NCBI GenBank assembly: GCA_965200175.1
Contig: OZ241345.1
Coordinates: 1 to 64,000 of the forward strand
Source of the DNA: Azophilus sp026709365
GTDB taxonomy: Bacteria; Pseudomonadota; Gammaproteobacteria; Pseudomonadales; Azotimanducaceae
Reading direction: 5' to 3'
Length of the DNA: 64,000 nt
In this document: positions 55,392 to 63,792 of the stretch, piece after piece
Layout of the letters: every line of letters starts with the position of its first letter
How positions within the stretch are numbered: position 1 is the stretch's first letter
The notes under the pieces: generated by a model
The model's database searches: none
Told to the model about the DNA's origin: nothing
The model's input: the letters and a program-made list of their open reading frames with translations, nothing else
Translations under genes and position numbers: made by a program

Positions 55392-56710
55392 AGCTGGCTG
55401 CCGAGGCAGCGCACCTCCCAAGGGGTCATCCACGCCTGGAAGTCCTTAAGCTCGCTCCGCTTCACGTCAACGTAGGCATCGATGAACGCTGCGCCGAGCA
55501 GGTCCGCCAAGCGGCGGTTGGCGGCCAATGCGCGCAGCGCTTGGCTGAGGTCGCCGGGCAGGGTGGCGGGAGCTTCGTAGGCGTCGCCGCCGTGGGGCTG
55601 GGTGGGCTCCACGCGGTCCTGCATGCCCAGCCATCCGCAGGCCAGCGTGGTGGCCGTGAGCAGGTACGGATTGACGTCCGCGCCCGCCACCCGGTTCTCC
55701 ACGCGCCCTCCGGCCGGCGGGCTTTGCGGCACCCGCAGGCCCGCAGTGCGGTTGTCATAGCCCCATTCCAGGTTGATCGGGGCGGAGAGGTCCGGCACGA
55801 AGCGCTTGAAGCTGTTGACGTTTGGAGCGATCAGCGCGAAGGCTTCCGGCAGCCAAGTCTGCAGCCCGCCGATGAAGTGGCGCAGGGCGGCCGGCGCCCG
55901 CCCGTCCTCCAAGGCGAAGATGTTGGCCCCCTCGCCGTTGGCGACGCTGCAATGGAGGTGGGCGCCGCTGCCCGGCACCCGCTCCAAGGGCTTGGCCATG
56001 AAGCTCGCCAGATGGCCGTGCCGCAGGGCGCAGGCCTTGACCAGGCGCTTCAACAGAAACAGCTGGTCGGCCCGGCGCAAGGGGTCTCCGTGGTCAAGGT
56101 TGAGTTCAATCTGCGCCGGGCCCACTTCATGCACGAAGGCGCTGAGCGGCAGGCCGACTGCCTTGCCCTGCGCCTTCACGTCATCCAGGAAGGGTTGGTA
56201 CTTGTCCAGGGCGTCGATGTTGAACGCCTCGCCGCCGAACTCGGCGTGGCCGTGGAGACCCGGCGCGCAGGCAAGCGCCAAGGCATCCCGCTGCGGCGGA
56301 TCGAGCAGGTAGAACTCCAGTTCCGGCGCCACGACGGGATGCAGGTGGGCATCCGCGTAAACTGCCAAAACCCGCTTTAGGACGGTGCGGCTGTCGTAGG
56401 GAACGGCAGCGCCCGATTTGTCCAAGGCATCACAGATCACTTGGCCGTGGTCGCCCGGCTTCCAAGGGCAGGCGCTGTAGCTTGACCAATCGGGGCGCAG
56501 GATCAGGTCCTCGTCCCTAGGGTTGTACCGCTCCATGGATCCCTTGGAGTAATGGCCGGTGATGGTTTGGAAGAACACCGCGGCGGCGAATTGCGCTGGG
56601 TCGCCGCCTTCCAAGGCGCTCGCTTGCACCGTCTTGCCGCGGGGCACGCCGTTGACGTCGGCGAGCAGCAGATCCAAGGTGGATGCCGGTTCAGCCGGTT
56701 TATCGCTCAT
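55388..56710 (-). CDS. Glutamine-synthetase-family gamma-glutamylpolyamine ligase (PuuA-like)
   Basis: 440 aa. GS motifs are DLLLADVNGVPRGKTV, APELEFYLLDP, HEVGPAQIELNLDHGDPLRR (Glu metal ligands), SFMAKPLERVPGSGAHLHCS, and VENRVAGADVNPYLL. It lacks the adenylylation Tyr loop of GlnA and resembles PuuA, which ligates glutamate to putrescine. The end is ...VRCLGSQL. It is 14 nt downstream of an amidohydrolase gene and close to an omega-aminotransferase, suggesting amine or polyamine catabolism. The stop overlaps the TOTE gene start. Confidence 0.9.
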   Translation of the reverse strand: MSDKPAEPASTLDLLLADVNGVPRGKTVQASALEGGDPAQFAAAVFFQTITGHYSKGSMERYNPRDEDLILRPDWSSYSACPWKPGDHGQVICDALDKSGAAVPYDSRTVLKRVLAVYADAHLHPVVAPELEFYLLDPPQRDALALACAPGLHGHAEFGGEAFNIDALDKYQPFLDDVKAQGKAVGLPLSAFVHEVGPAQIELNLDHGDPLRRADQLFLLKRLVKACALRHGHLASFMAKPLERVPGSGAHLHCSVANGEGANIFALEDGRAPAALRHFIGGLQTWLPEAFALIAPNVNSFKRFVPDLSAPINLEWGYDNRTAGLRVPQSPPAGGRVENRVAGADVNPYLLTATTLACGWLGMQDRVEPTQPHGGDAYEAPATLPGDLSQALRALAANRRLADLLGAAFIDAYVDVKRSELKDFQAWMTPWEVRCLGSQL

Positions 56711-56724
56711 CCTTCCACCGCCTC

Positions 56725-58404
56725 TTAGGGCTGCAGTGGGCGCGGATGGACAATCCGGCCGTCGAACAGCGTCATGGTCACCTCCACCTCGCCAATCTCC
56801 CGCGCCGCGATGCTGAACAGGTCCTTCTCCAGAACCACTAGGTCCGCCGCCATGCCCGGCTTGATGACGCCGGTTTCGTCCTCCTGATGCATCAGCCAGG
56901 CGCCGTTGGCCGTGTAGGCCCGCAGCATGGTGTCCAGGCTCACCGCCTCGCTGGCGTTGAGCGCGCCTTGGATCCTTCCGGACGGATCCTGCCGGGTCAG
57001 GGCCGTCTCGATGGCCACCAAGGGGTTCAGCGAGGACACCGGCCAGTCGCTGCCCGCGGCAATCCGGGCGCCTGACCGCTCCAAGGAGCCGATGGGGTAC
57101 ATCCCCTCGACCCGCTCGGCGCCTAGCGCCGGCAGGTTGATGTCAGTGATGTAGGCATCCGGATAAGCCCACAGCGCCTGAAAGTTGGCCGTGACGCCCA
57201 ATGCCGAAAAACGGGGGTAGTCGGCGGGATCGACCAGCTGCAGGTGGGAGATGTGATGGCGGTTGTCCGAGGGGCCGTTTCGGTCGATGGCCTGCTCAAT
57301 GGCGTCCAAGGCCACCCGAACCGCGCGGTCGCCAATGGCGTGAAAGTGGGCCTGTGCGCCGCGGGCGTCCAGCGCCACTACCCGCGCCGCCAGCTCATCC
57401 GCCGGAATGACCAACATGCCGGTGCCGCCGCCTTCGCCGAGATAGGGCTCAAGCAACGCGGCGGTTTCGCCTTCGAGCACGCCGTCGACGAATAGCTTGG
57501 CCGCGTCCCGGCGCAGAAGCTGGCCGCTGCCCCGATCCTCCGTGCGAATCAGCGACTCGTCCGGCGCCCACTTCAAGGCGCTCGATACGGGCGCCGACAG
57601 CACCACGCGCGCGCTCAGCCCACCCGCCGCCTCAAGCCCCTGCCAAGCCGCCCACTCATCGGCGGTGGCGGCTGCGTCGATCATCGAAGTGATGCCGAAC
57701 TCATTGGCCAGGGCAACCGCTCGCCGGGTGGCTTCCAAGCGGTCGTCAGCCGTAAGCGGCGGGACAATCGCTTCGACCAAGCCTTGGGCGGACTCCCGCA
57801 GCGTGCCCGAGGGCGCGCCGTTCCGGTCCCGCTCGATGACGCCTTGGGGCGGATTTGGCGTCCGCGCATCAATGCCCGCCATCGCCAGCGCCTTGGAGTT
57901 CGCCCAGGACGAATGGCCGTCCGCGCCGCGCAGGAACATGGGGCGATCCGCGTTGACCGCATCAAGCAGGTCCTTGGATGGGTTGGCATCGGCGAACAGC
58001 GACAGCTCCCAGCCGCCGCCCACCAGCCAACCATCCTCCGGCAGTGCCGCGTCGCATGCCACCACCAAGGCAGTCAAGGCCGCCGCGCTGTCCGCGCCGC
58101 TGAGGTCGCACTGCATGAGCTGGATGCCCCCGTACATCGGATGCACGTGTACGTCGTGAAAGCCGGGCAGCACCATGCGTCCACCGAGTTCGAAGACCTG
58201 GCCCCGGAAGTGGCTGAGCACTTCGCCGTCGTCGCCAACGGCAATGATGCGGCCATCCCGTATCGCCACGGTCTCGGCCCAAGGCTTGGACTCATCCAAG
58301 GTGTACACCCGGCCCGCGCTGAGAATCAGGTCGGCTGGCTGCGGTGCCTGACCGCAACCCGACAGCCAAGCGGCGACGGCCAGAAAAACGAGTGGACTGC
58401 GCAT
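56725..58404 (-). CDS. YtcJ-type amidohydrolase, lipoprotein
   Basis: 559 aa from the ATG at 58404. The signal MRSPLVFLAVAAWLSGC gives a lipid Cys at 17. Amidohydrolase_3 features are LILSAGRVYTLDESKPWAET, RMVLPGFHDVHVHPMYGG, GHSSWANSKALAMAGID, AQAHFHAIGDRAVRVALDAI and RIAAGSDWPVSSLNPLVAIE, with cap MAADLVVLEKDLF. Relatives hydrolyse formamides/imides. It is exported to the periplasm or outer membrane and may release an amine or acid for PuuA and the aminotransferase. Substrate unknown. Confidence 0.88.
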   Translation of the reverse strand: MRSPLVFLAVAAWLSGCGQAPQPADLILSAGRVYTLDESKPWAETVAIRDGRIIAVGDDGEVLSHFRGQVFELGGRMVLPGFHDVHVHPMYGGIQLMQCDLSGADSAAALTALVVACDAALPEDGWLVGGGWELSLFADANPSKDLLDAVNADRPMFLRGADGHSSWANSKALAMAGIDARTPNPPQGVIERDRNGAPSGTLRESAQGLVEAIVPPLTADDRLEATRRAVALANEFGITSMIDAAATADEWAAWQGLEAAGGLSARVVLSAPVSSALKWAPDESLIRTEDRGSGQLLRRDAAKLFVDGVLEGETAALLEPYLGEGGGTGMLVIPADELAARVVALDARGAQAHFHAIGDRAVRVALDAIEQAIDRNGPSDNRHHISHLQLVDPADYPRFSALGVTANFQALWAYPDAYITDINLPALGAERVEGMYPIGSLERSGARIAAGSDWPVSSLNPLVAIETALTRQDPSGRIQGALNASEAVSLDTMLRAYTANGAWLMHQEDETGVIKPGMAADLVVLEKDLFSIAAREIGEVEVTMTLFDGRIVHPRPLQP

Positions 58405-58442
58405 GATGGGCCATTGTGAAGGCCGGGCACGGCATGTCAATG

Positions 58443-58638
58443 CGCCTCTCGCCCAGAGGGCGAGAGGCGGTTGGAGTTTCGCTGCGCGAAACTCCGCGCT
58501 TGTCCCTTGGATCAATCTCCGAACTGTTTTTGAGACCGCACATGCGCGCCCGCGGAGCGGGCGCGGATGGAGTTTCGCTGACGCGAAACTCCGCGCTCAT
58601 CGCTTAAGTCAGTTTCCCCAACTGCTTTTGAGTCCGCA
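58443..58638. repeat. Two tandem 96-bp units, each with two perfect hairpins
   Basis: Unit A has hairpin 1 at 58443-58469 (12-bp arms, loop AGA) and hairpin 2 at 58473-58495 (10-bp arms GGAGTTTCGC/GCGAAACTCC, loop TGC). Unit B has hairpin 1 at 58545-58565 (9-bp arms, loop GGA) and hairpin 2 at 58569-58592 (same 10-bp arms, loop TGAC). Each is followed by a conserved ~45-bp tail with TTTTGAG. Hairpin-1 stems differ completely in sequence yet both pair perfectly. The array fills much of the 360-bp divergent gap between the YtcJ-like and aminotransferase genes. Confidence 0.88.
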
Positions 58639-58764
58639 AACTGCAGCGTCTTGCCTCGCGCAGCGGATCGCGTTCGCTGAAATTGAGCGCAGGGTGCGAT
58701 GCTGGCATAGTGTGCCGCTCAGTTCCTGCCCGGTACGGATTGAAGACAACATGGGACTTAGCAG

Positions 58765-60132
58765 ATGAAGCAGACCATCGCCAGCGTTCTCGACGAATCC
58801 GACCGCGCCGCGCTGCTGCACCCCTTCACGGACTTCGCCGCCCACAAGCGCACCGGCGGTCGCGCCTTCGTGGCCGCTGAGCACATCTACCTGACCGATG
58901 CCCAGGGCAAGCGGTACCTGGACGGCATGTCGGGCCTGTGGTGCGTGAACCTTGGCTACAGCCAGCCGAGGATCGTGCGCGCCGTCACCGAGCAACTTGA
59001 GCGGCTGCCCTACTACAACAGTTTCTTCAACTGCACCACCGACACCACCATCGAGATGGCGTCGCGCCTGACGGCGGTGCTGCCGGAAGGGTTCAACCAC
59101 GTCTTCTTCACCAATTCAGGCTCCGAGGCCAACGACACCAACATCCGCTTGGTCCACCGCTACTTCGACCTCATCGGCCAGCCGCACCGAAAGCTCGTCA
59201 TCAGCCGCAAGAACGCCTACCACGGCAGCACCATCGCCGCCGCCAGCCTCGGCGGCATGAGCAGCATGCACAAGCAGTTCACCGGCCTGCCCTACGTCCA
59301 TCACATCGAGCAGCCCTATGCCTTCGAGAACGCCGGCGAACTCGACGAGGAGGCCTACGGCAAGGCGGCGGCGCGGCTTCTGTCGGACAAGATCGACGAA
59401 CTCGGCGAGGCCAACGTCGCCGCCTTCATCGCCGAGCCCGTGCAAGGCGCCGGCGGTGTGATCATCCCGCCGCCCAACTACTTGGCCGAAATAGGCCGCA
59501 TCTGCGCCGAGCGCGGAGTGCTGCTGATCAGCGATGAAGTCATCTGCGGCTTCGGCCGCACCGGCGAGTGGTTCGGCTGCCAGACCTATGGCGTGCGGCC
59601 GGACCTGATCACCTTCGCCAAGGCCGTCACCAATGGCTTTCAGGCCCTGGGCGGCGTGGCGGTTGCCGACAAGGTGGCGGACGTGATCACCGCCGAGGGT
59701 GGCGAATTCGCTCACGGCTTCACCTATTCGGGACATCCGGTGGCCTGCGCGGCGGGCGTTGCCACCTTGGACATCTATCGGGAGACCGCCATCGTGGAAC
59801 AGGTGCGGCAGGACACCGCCCACCACTGGCGCAAGCGCTGGAGCGCGCTCATCGACCATCCCATCGTCGGCGAGGCCCGCACCCAAGGCCTGTTCGGCGC
59901 CTTGGAGCTGGTGCGGGACAAGGCCAGCCGTCAGCGCCTCGATGCCGACCATCGCGCCGCCATCCACTGCCGCAACGCCGCCATCGACAACGGCCTGATG
60001 GTGCGCCAGGTGGGCGACACCATCATCAGCGCCCCGCCGCTGATCATCAGCCGCGAAGAGATCGACCTGCTGATCGAGCGCTTGAGCATCGCCTTGGACG
60101 CCACCGCTAGGCACTATGGGCTGAACACATAG
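58765..60132 (+). CDS. Omega-amino-acid/putrescine:pyruvate aminotransferase
   Basis: 455 aa. Class III aminotransferase: YLDGMSGLWCVNLGY, FFTNSGSEANDTNIRLV, KNAYHGSTIAAASLGG, LLISDEVICGFGRTGEWFG and the PLP-Lys segment LITFAKAVTNGFQALGG. It resembles SpuC/beta-alanine:pyruvate enzymes. With PuuA-like ligase nearby it may use putrescine, cadaverine or similar amines. It starts 27 bp after a purine-rich site and is divergent from the amidohydrolase/PuuA operon. Confidence 0.93.
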   Translation: MKQTIASVLDESDRAALLHPFTDFAAHKRTGGRAFVAAEHIYLTDAQGKRYLDGMSGLWCVNLGYSQPRIVRAVTEQLERLPYYNSFFNCTTDTTIEMASRLTAVLPEGFNHVFFTNSGSEANDTNIRLVHRYFDLIGQPHRKLVISRKNAYHGSTIAAASLGGMSSMHKQFTGLPYVHHIEQPYAFENAGELDEEAYGKAAARLLSDKIDELGEANVAAFIAEPVQGAGGVIIPPPNYLAEIGRICAERGVLLISDEVICGFGRTGEWFGCQTYGVRPDLITFAKAVTNGFQALGGVAVADKVADVITAEGGEFAHGFTYSGHPVACAAGVATLDIYRETAIVEQVRQDTAHHWRKRWSALIDHPIVGEARTQGLFGALELVRDKASRQRLDADHRAAIHCRNAAIDNGLMVRQVGDTIISAPPLIISREEIDLLIERLSIALDATARHYGLNT

Positions 60133-60202
60133 TCGGGCGTCGAGAGTTGGGTTTGCTATCAAAAAAGGAGCGCCCAGTGAGTTGCTGAGTGACTGTCCCG
60201 GA

Positions 60203-60219
60203 GCCGGTGGCCAACCGGC
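60203..60219. terminator. Small hairpin after the aminotransferase
   Basis: GCCGGT and ACCGGC with a 5-nt loop (GGCCA) about 70 bp after the stop. No T-run follows, so it is at best a weak or Rho-assisted ending. It is followed 6 bp later by the promoter of the small membrane-protein gene. Confidence 0.25.
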
Positions 60220-60225
60220 GGGTTG

Positions 60226-60255
60226 TTGACGTTGTTGTTGTGGGCGTCATATAGT
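60226..60255 (+). promoter_or_regulatory. Sigma70-like promoter of the small membrane-protein gene
   Basis: TTGACG (60226-60231) and TATAGT (60250-60255) with 18-nt spacing, embedded in a GTT-repeat patch (TTGTTGACGTTGTTGTTG). The expected start is about 25 nt before the ATG at 60288. Confidence 0.55.
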
Positions 60256-60287
60256 CCCTACGACCCTGATGATTCGGAAGAGTGGCC

Positions 60288-60512
60288 ATGGCGATTCACA
60301 TCGACACGGCAGAAGCCATCAATGACTTGCGTGCAGCGAACTTGTCGGAACAGCAGGCCACGGCCATCGTGCGCGTGGTCGTCAAAGCCCAAGATGGGTT
60401 GGTGACCAAGGACTACCTTGATGCTCGGCTCGCCACCCAGACCACGCAACTGGTAGTAACTGCCGTTTCCGTTGCGGCGGTCGCGATAGCGGTTGCGAAA
60501 TGGGTTCTTTAG
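60288..60512 (+). CDS. Small single-span membrane protein with coiled-coil-like N-terminus
   Basis: 74 aa from the ATG at 60288, preceded by GGAAG. The N-terminal half (IDTAEAINDLRAANLSEQQA, then TAIVRVVVKAQDGLVTKDYL) resembles the DUF1640/mitochondrial-MCUR1-like small proteins. The C-terminus is one hydrophobic helix ending VAAVAIAVAKWVL. Own promoter and ribosome site support a real gene. Function is unknown; a role in membrane-associated assembly is only a guess. Confidence 0.75.
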   Translation: MAIHIDTAEAINDLRAANLSEQQATAIVRVVVKAQDGLVTKDYLDARLATQTTQLVVTAVSVAAVAIAVAKWVL

Positions 60513-60908
60513 CCACCACTCCTTAGAAATCACTCGTAGCGCCGCCCCCGCGTAACCACTGGTCGCCCCTCCACGCTTGCTTTGCGGCCGAGCTACCCCC
60601 AAGCCCCGCCCAGGCGCTGCAAATCCCAACTGAACCCAACCAAAAGACACGGGGTTCACGCTCCGAAGCAATTTGCGACAATTGCGCTTATCGTGACTCC
60701 GAAGGTCGAGAAGTGACCGCCCGATCCCGGCGCTTCTCCCGCCGTTGGCAGCGGACTTCGCGGGCGGGAACGTCCGCGACCGGCGGCACCTCCGCGCCAA
60801 GCGCGGCGAACAGGCTGGCCTGGTCCGCTTCGCCCACGAACCAGCTCCCGTCCAACGGGGCCGCGACCAGCGCGTTTGCGGACCTTGCGGCGCAGCGCCC
60901 CGATGGCT
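60513..60908. other. Gap between the small protein and the ExbB/D-like operon
   Basis: Nearly 400 bp with no supported gene. The part 60688-60900 on the minus strand has a protein-like frame (ALVAAPLDGSWFVGEADQAS, LFAALGAEVPPVADVPA) that ends at a TAA at 60688 but has no start codon or clear family. It could be a frameshifted tail of the protein at 60909 or the start of an unrecognised gene. The remainder shows nothing. Confidence 0.3.
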
Positions 60909-61463
60909 CTACCCGGGCTGTGGCTTCGGGGGCAAGGTCGGCGGCGGCACGCGACGGAACTCGAAGCTTGGCCGCAAGCCGTCGTCGCCCGAGGGATATG
61001 CCGAGCCACCGGCGCCGTCGCCTTGGCCAGCAGCGTCTTTGTCAGCGGCAATCGCGCCTCGGGAGATGAATCCATTCAGGGGTTCGCCCTCGTTGAGCGC
61101 GGCAAGGGCATCCTCGGCGGCTTGGGCGGTGGCCTCGTCCCAAGGCAGGCGGTGGGCGCGCGGTTCGCTGGTGACCAAGCCCGCCGCGTCGAGTTCGCTG
61201 ATCCAGAAGAAGATGCTGCCCGGCGAGCGGCTGGCCTTGTCCGGCTCCTCGATGGTGATCCAATGCAGGCGAAACTGCTCCGGCATGACGGCCGACGTGG
61301 CCCAGCCCATGAGTTGCTTGTGGCCCTCGAAGGCGGCGATGTAGAAGCCGCTGGCCACCACAATGGCGCCCAGCTTCACCGCCAGCCCCCAACGGCTGGC
61401 CAACCCCAAGTTCAGCAGCAACGCCACGATGACGGCGTAGGCCAGGGACAGCGCGACGGTCAT
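60909..61463 (-). CDS. Membrane protein of unknown function in an ExbB/ExbD-like operon
   Basis: 184 aa. Two N-terminal hydrophobic spans (LAYAVIVALLLNLGLASRW and KLGAIVVASGFYIAAFEG) precede a soluble domain (HKQLMGWATSAVMPEQFRLH, ISELDAAGLVTSEPRAHRLP) and a Gly/Pro-rich end. No family recognised. The start overlaps the ExbD-like stop by 4 nt (ATGA), so it is translated together with the channel pair and is likely its accessory part. Confidence 0.7.
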   Translation of the reverse strand: MTVALSLAYAVIVALLLNLGLASRWGLAVKLGAIVVASGFYIAAFEGHKQLMGWATSAVMPEQFRLHWITIEEPDKASRSPGSIFFWISELDAAGLVTSEPRAHRLPWDEATAQAAEDALAALNEGEPLNGFISRGAIAADKDAAGQGDGAGGSAYPSGDDGLRPSFEFRRVPPPTLPPKPQPG

Positions 61464-62077
61464 GCCTTGGCGGCGAGGGCGCGGGTCAGCAACCGCTTGC
61501 CCAGCGTATTGGTGTTCACCACTTGGCCGTCGGCATTGATGGAAAAGCGCACGGCGGTGCGCTCATCGCCCGCGCCCTCAAGCTCCAACGTGTCGTAAAA
61601 CACCACCACGGCGCTTGGGTTGAGCTTCTCGACCTTCACGGAGACCGGCAGCGGGAGGCTATAGTTGGCTTGGTAGTGCAACAGGTTGACCACGTACTCA
61701 CCGGCCTGCAAGGCCCGGATGGTCACCGTTTCCTGATTGATCGGATTCGCGGTCTCGACGTTGTTCACCACCATGCGGTCCTGAAACAGTCCCCGGTCGT
61801 CCCGGTCAAGGTGCATCAGGCCGGCGTCCCGGTTGTGGTACCAGACCAGGTTGCCCTGGGGATCCTCCACCAGCGCATCGACGTCGTCCGGGTGGCGGTC
61901 CGCCCAGCGCACGGTGATCAGTATCTCCGCCTTGAAATCCACATCGCCCGCTTTGGTGGGGTCGGCCATGAGGCTGAACGCGGCCACGAACATGAAGGCG
62001 AAGCTGAGCAGCGCGTTGAACAGCAGATCGGTGAAGGCGTCCTGGGCGTCCCGCTGGCGGTAGATCCTATGGCGCAT
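61460..62077 (-). CDS. ExbD/TolR-like protein
   Basis: 205 aa from the ATG at 62077 (overlaps the ExbB-like stop by 11 nt). The single span FTDLLFNALLSFAFMFVAAF has Asp17 where ExbD/TolR carry the proton-conducting Asp in 'FIDVMLVLL'. The periplasmic part is not the usual ExbD domain: it is a beta-rich ~150-aa region (ILITVRWADRHPDDVDALVE, QAGEYVVNLLHYQANYSLPL) of unknown type. Probably couples proton flow to a periplasmic task, but not TonB, which is absent here. Confidence 0.72.
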   Translation of the reverse strand: MRHRIYRQRDAQDAFTDLLFNALLSFAFMFVAAFSLMADPTKAGDVDFKAEILITVRWADRHPDDVDALVEDPQGNLVWYHNRDAGLMHLDRDDRGLFQDRMVVNNVETANPINQETVTIRALQAGEYVVNLLHYQANYSLPLPVSVKVEKLNPSAVVVFYDTLELEGAGDERTAVRFSINADGQVVNTNTLGKRLLTRALAAKA

Positions 62078-62738
62078 GATCCGCCGCCACCACCGAAAGA
62101 CGAGTGGCCAGCTCCGCTGCCGAGGCGTCGAGAACATGGTACTGCAGCTTGAGCAGGGTGCTGGTCACCAGCCCTGCCAAGGTGGTGTAGAGGGCCACGG
62201 CCATGCCGCCGCTCATCTCCATGAGCAGCCGCTGCATCAGGCTCGGATCGAACTCCTTGATCTCGCCGATGGGCATCAGCATCAGGATGAAGCCGACCAC
62301 CGTGCCGAGCAGGCCGAGCTTGAGCAGCGCATCGCTGACGAAGTGGCCCAAGGCGTGCCGGTTGGCCAGGTCATCCGCGAAGGCGGTGAGCAGCGCCGCC
62401 GAGTCCCCCGTCCCGCCGTCCTCGCGGTTGGCTGCAAAGCGGCCGATCAGGCTGCCATCCGCGACCGCCTCCGTCGCTTCGCCCGCCCCCGCGTCGCCCC
62501 AATGCCGCTCCAGGGCGGCAAACTCCCGCCTCTCTCGGTTCAAGGCATGGGCCAGCACGAGCCAATGGCCGCTGGCCAGCGCATAGATCACCAAGATCAG
62601 GTAGGAGATGTAGCTCTTGTCCGAGGTCAACGCCAAGGTCAGCGCCCCGCGATCGGCGGCCACGTAGAAGCCGAACAGGACCAGCCCCAGAATGATGAGG
62701 GCCCGAGCGGTTAGGTTGGCTTCGGCAAGCGGATGCAT
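62067..62738 (-). CDS. MotA/TolQ/ExbB-type proton channel protein
   Basis: 223 aa with four hydrophobic segments. The MotA_ExbB core is LLKLGLLGTVVGFILMLMPI and MAVALYTTLAGLVTSTLLKL with the paired Thr residues seen in ExbB/TolQ. A cytoplasmic loop (FAALERHWGDAGAGEATEAV) separates helices 2 and 3. First gene of a three-gene operon with an ExbD-like protein and an unknown membrane protein. Its partner set differs from TonB-ExbB-ExbD and Tol-Pal. Divergent from gpsA. Confidence 0.85.
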   Translation of the reverse strand: MHPLAEANLTARALIILGLVLFGFYVAADRGALTLALTSDKSYISYLILVIYALASGHWLVLAHALNRERREFAALERHWGDAGAGEATEAVADGSLIGRFAANREDGGTGDSAALLTAFADDLANRHALGHFVSDALLKLGLLGTVVGFILMLMPIGEIKEFDPSLMQRLLMEMSGGMAVALYTTLAGLVTSTLLKLQYHVLDASAAELATRLSVVAADHAP

Positions 62739-62793
62739 GGGCGCAAATTATGGCATAAGGGATACAATCGGGGCGGTGGATGAGGAGAGTGAA

Positions 62794-63789
62794 ATGACCG
62801 GCATCGCAGTGATTGGCCTCGGCAACTTTGGCACTGCGCTGGCCCGCAACTGGGCCGTCCACGGCAAGGCGGTGCGGGGCTGGACGGTGGAGGCCGAGGT
62901 TTTCGCCAGCATCGAGAGCGTTGGCGTCAACGAGAAGTACCTGCCCGGCATTGAACTGCCGGGCCTCAAGGCGACCTTGGACTTGGGGGAGGCCGTGCAA
63001 GAAGCCGACATATTGGCCTTGGCGCTGCCCTCCCATGTCGTGCTCAGCGTGGTCGATCAGTTGCTCGGCGGGCTGCGGGACGGCCAAATCCTGATTGACT
63101 TGGCCAAGGGCTTGGCGCCCAACGAGGAGCTGGTGTCCGAAGCCATCGCCGCCAAGCTGGCCGCTGCCGGGCGCAGCAATCCGCTGGCGGTGATGACCGG
63201 CCCGACCATTGCCCCGGAACTGGCGTCGGGGGTGCTGACCACAGCCTTGGTGGCATCGGCTGATGAAGCGGTTGCCCAAGGCTTGGCGATCGAACTGTCA
63301 ACGCCCACGTTCATCGTCGCACCTGCAGCCGACCCCTTGGGCGTTGAGCTCTGGGGCGCGTTCAAGAACGTCATCGCGTTGGCTTGCGGCCTGTCGGATG
63401 GCCTTAAGCTGACCGGCGGCCTGGGCGGCGACAACCTCAAGGCGGCTCTCTTCACCGTCGGCTTCAATGAAGGACGCCGAATCCTGGCCGCGCTCGGCGC
63501 CCAGCCGGAGACGGCTTTCAGCGCGGCTGGCTTGGGCGATCTGTTCGTCACCGCCACTTCGCCCCACGGCCGCAACCGGCGCACCGGCGAACTGCTCGGC
63601 TGCGGGCAGGCCCTCGACGAGGCCCTCGGCAGCACGGTCATGGTCTCCGAAGGCGTGCGGGCCACCCGCATGTTCGCCGCCCGCACCGCCGCCGCAGGCA
63701 TCTCCGCCCCCTTTGTCGCCCAACTGGCCGAACTGCTGGACGGCAAGATCGATGCCGAGGACTGCGTTCGGCGCATGCTCTCGGCCTAG
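62794..63789 (+). CDS. gpsA: Glycerol-3-phosphate dehydrogenase [NAD(P)+]
   Basis: 331 aa from the ATG at 62794 (GAGGAGAG before it). The dinucleotide fold is IAVIGLGNFGTALARNWAVH. Family motifs are ILIDLAKGLAPNEE, AVMTGPTIAPELASG, the catalytic-Lys segment LWGAFKNVIALACGLSDGLK and GLGDLFVTATSPHGRNRR. It reduces dihydroxyacetone phosphate to sn-glycerol-3-phosphate for phospholipids. The stop is 3 bp before the convergent J-domain gene end. Confidence 0.96.
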   Translation: MTGIAVIGLGNFGTALARNWAVHGKAVRGWTVEAEVFASIESVGVNEKYLPGIELPGLKATLDLGEAVQEADILALALPSHVVLSVVDQLLGGLRDGQILIDLAKGLAPNEELVSEAIAAKLAAAGRSNPLAVMTGPTIAPELASGVLTTALVASADEAVAQGLAIELSTPTFIVAPAADPLGVELWGAFKNVIALACGLSDGLKLTGGLGGDNLKAALFTVGFNEGRRILAALGAQPETAFSAAGLGDLFVTATSPHGRNRRTGELLGCGQALDEALGSTVMVSEGVRATRMFAARTAAAGISAPFVAQLAELLDGKIDAEDCVRRMLSA

Positions 63790-63792
63790 GGC

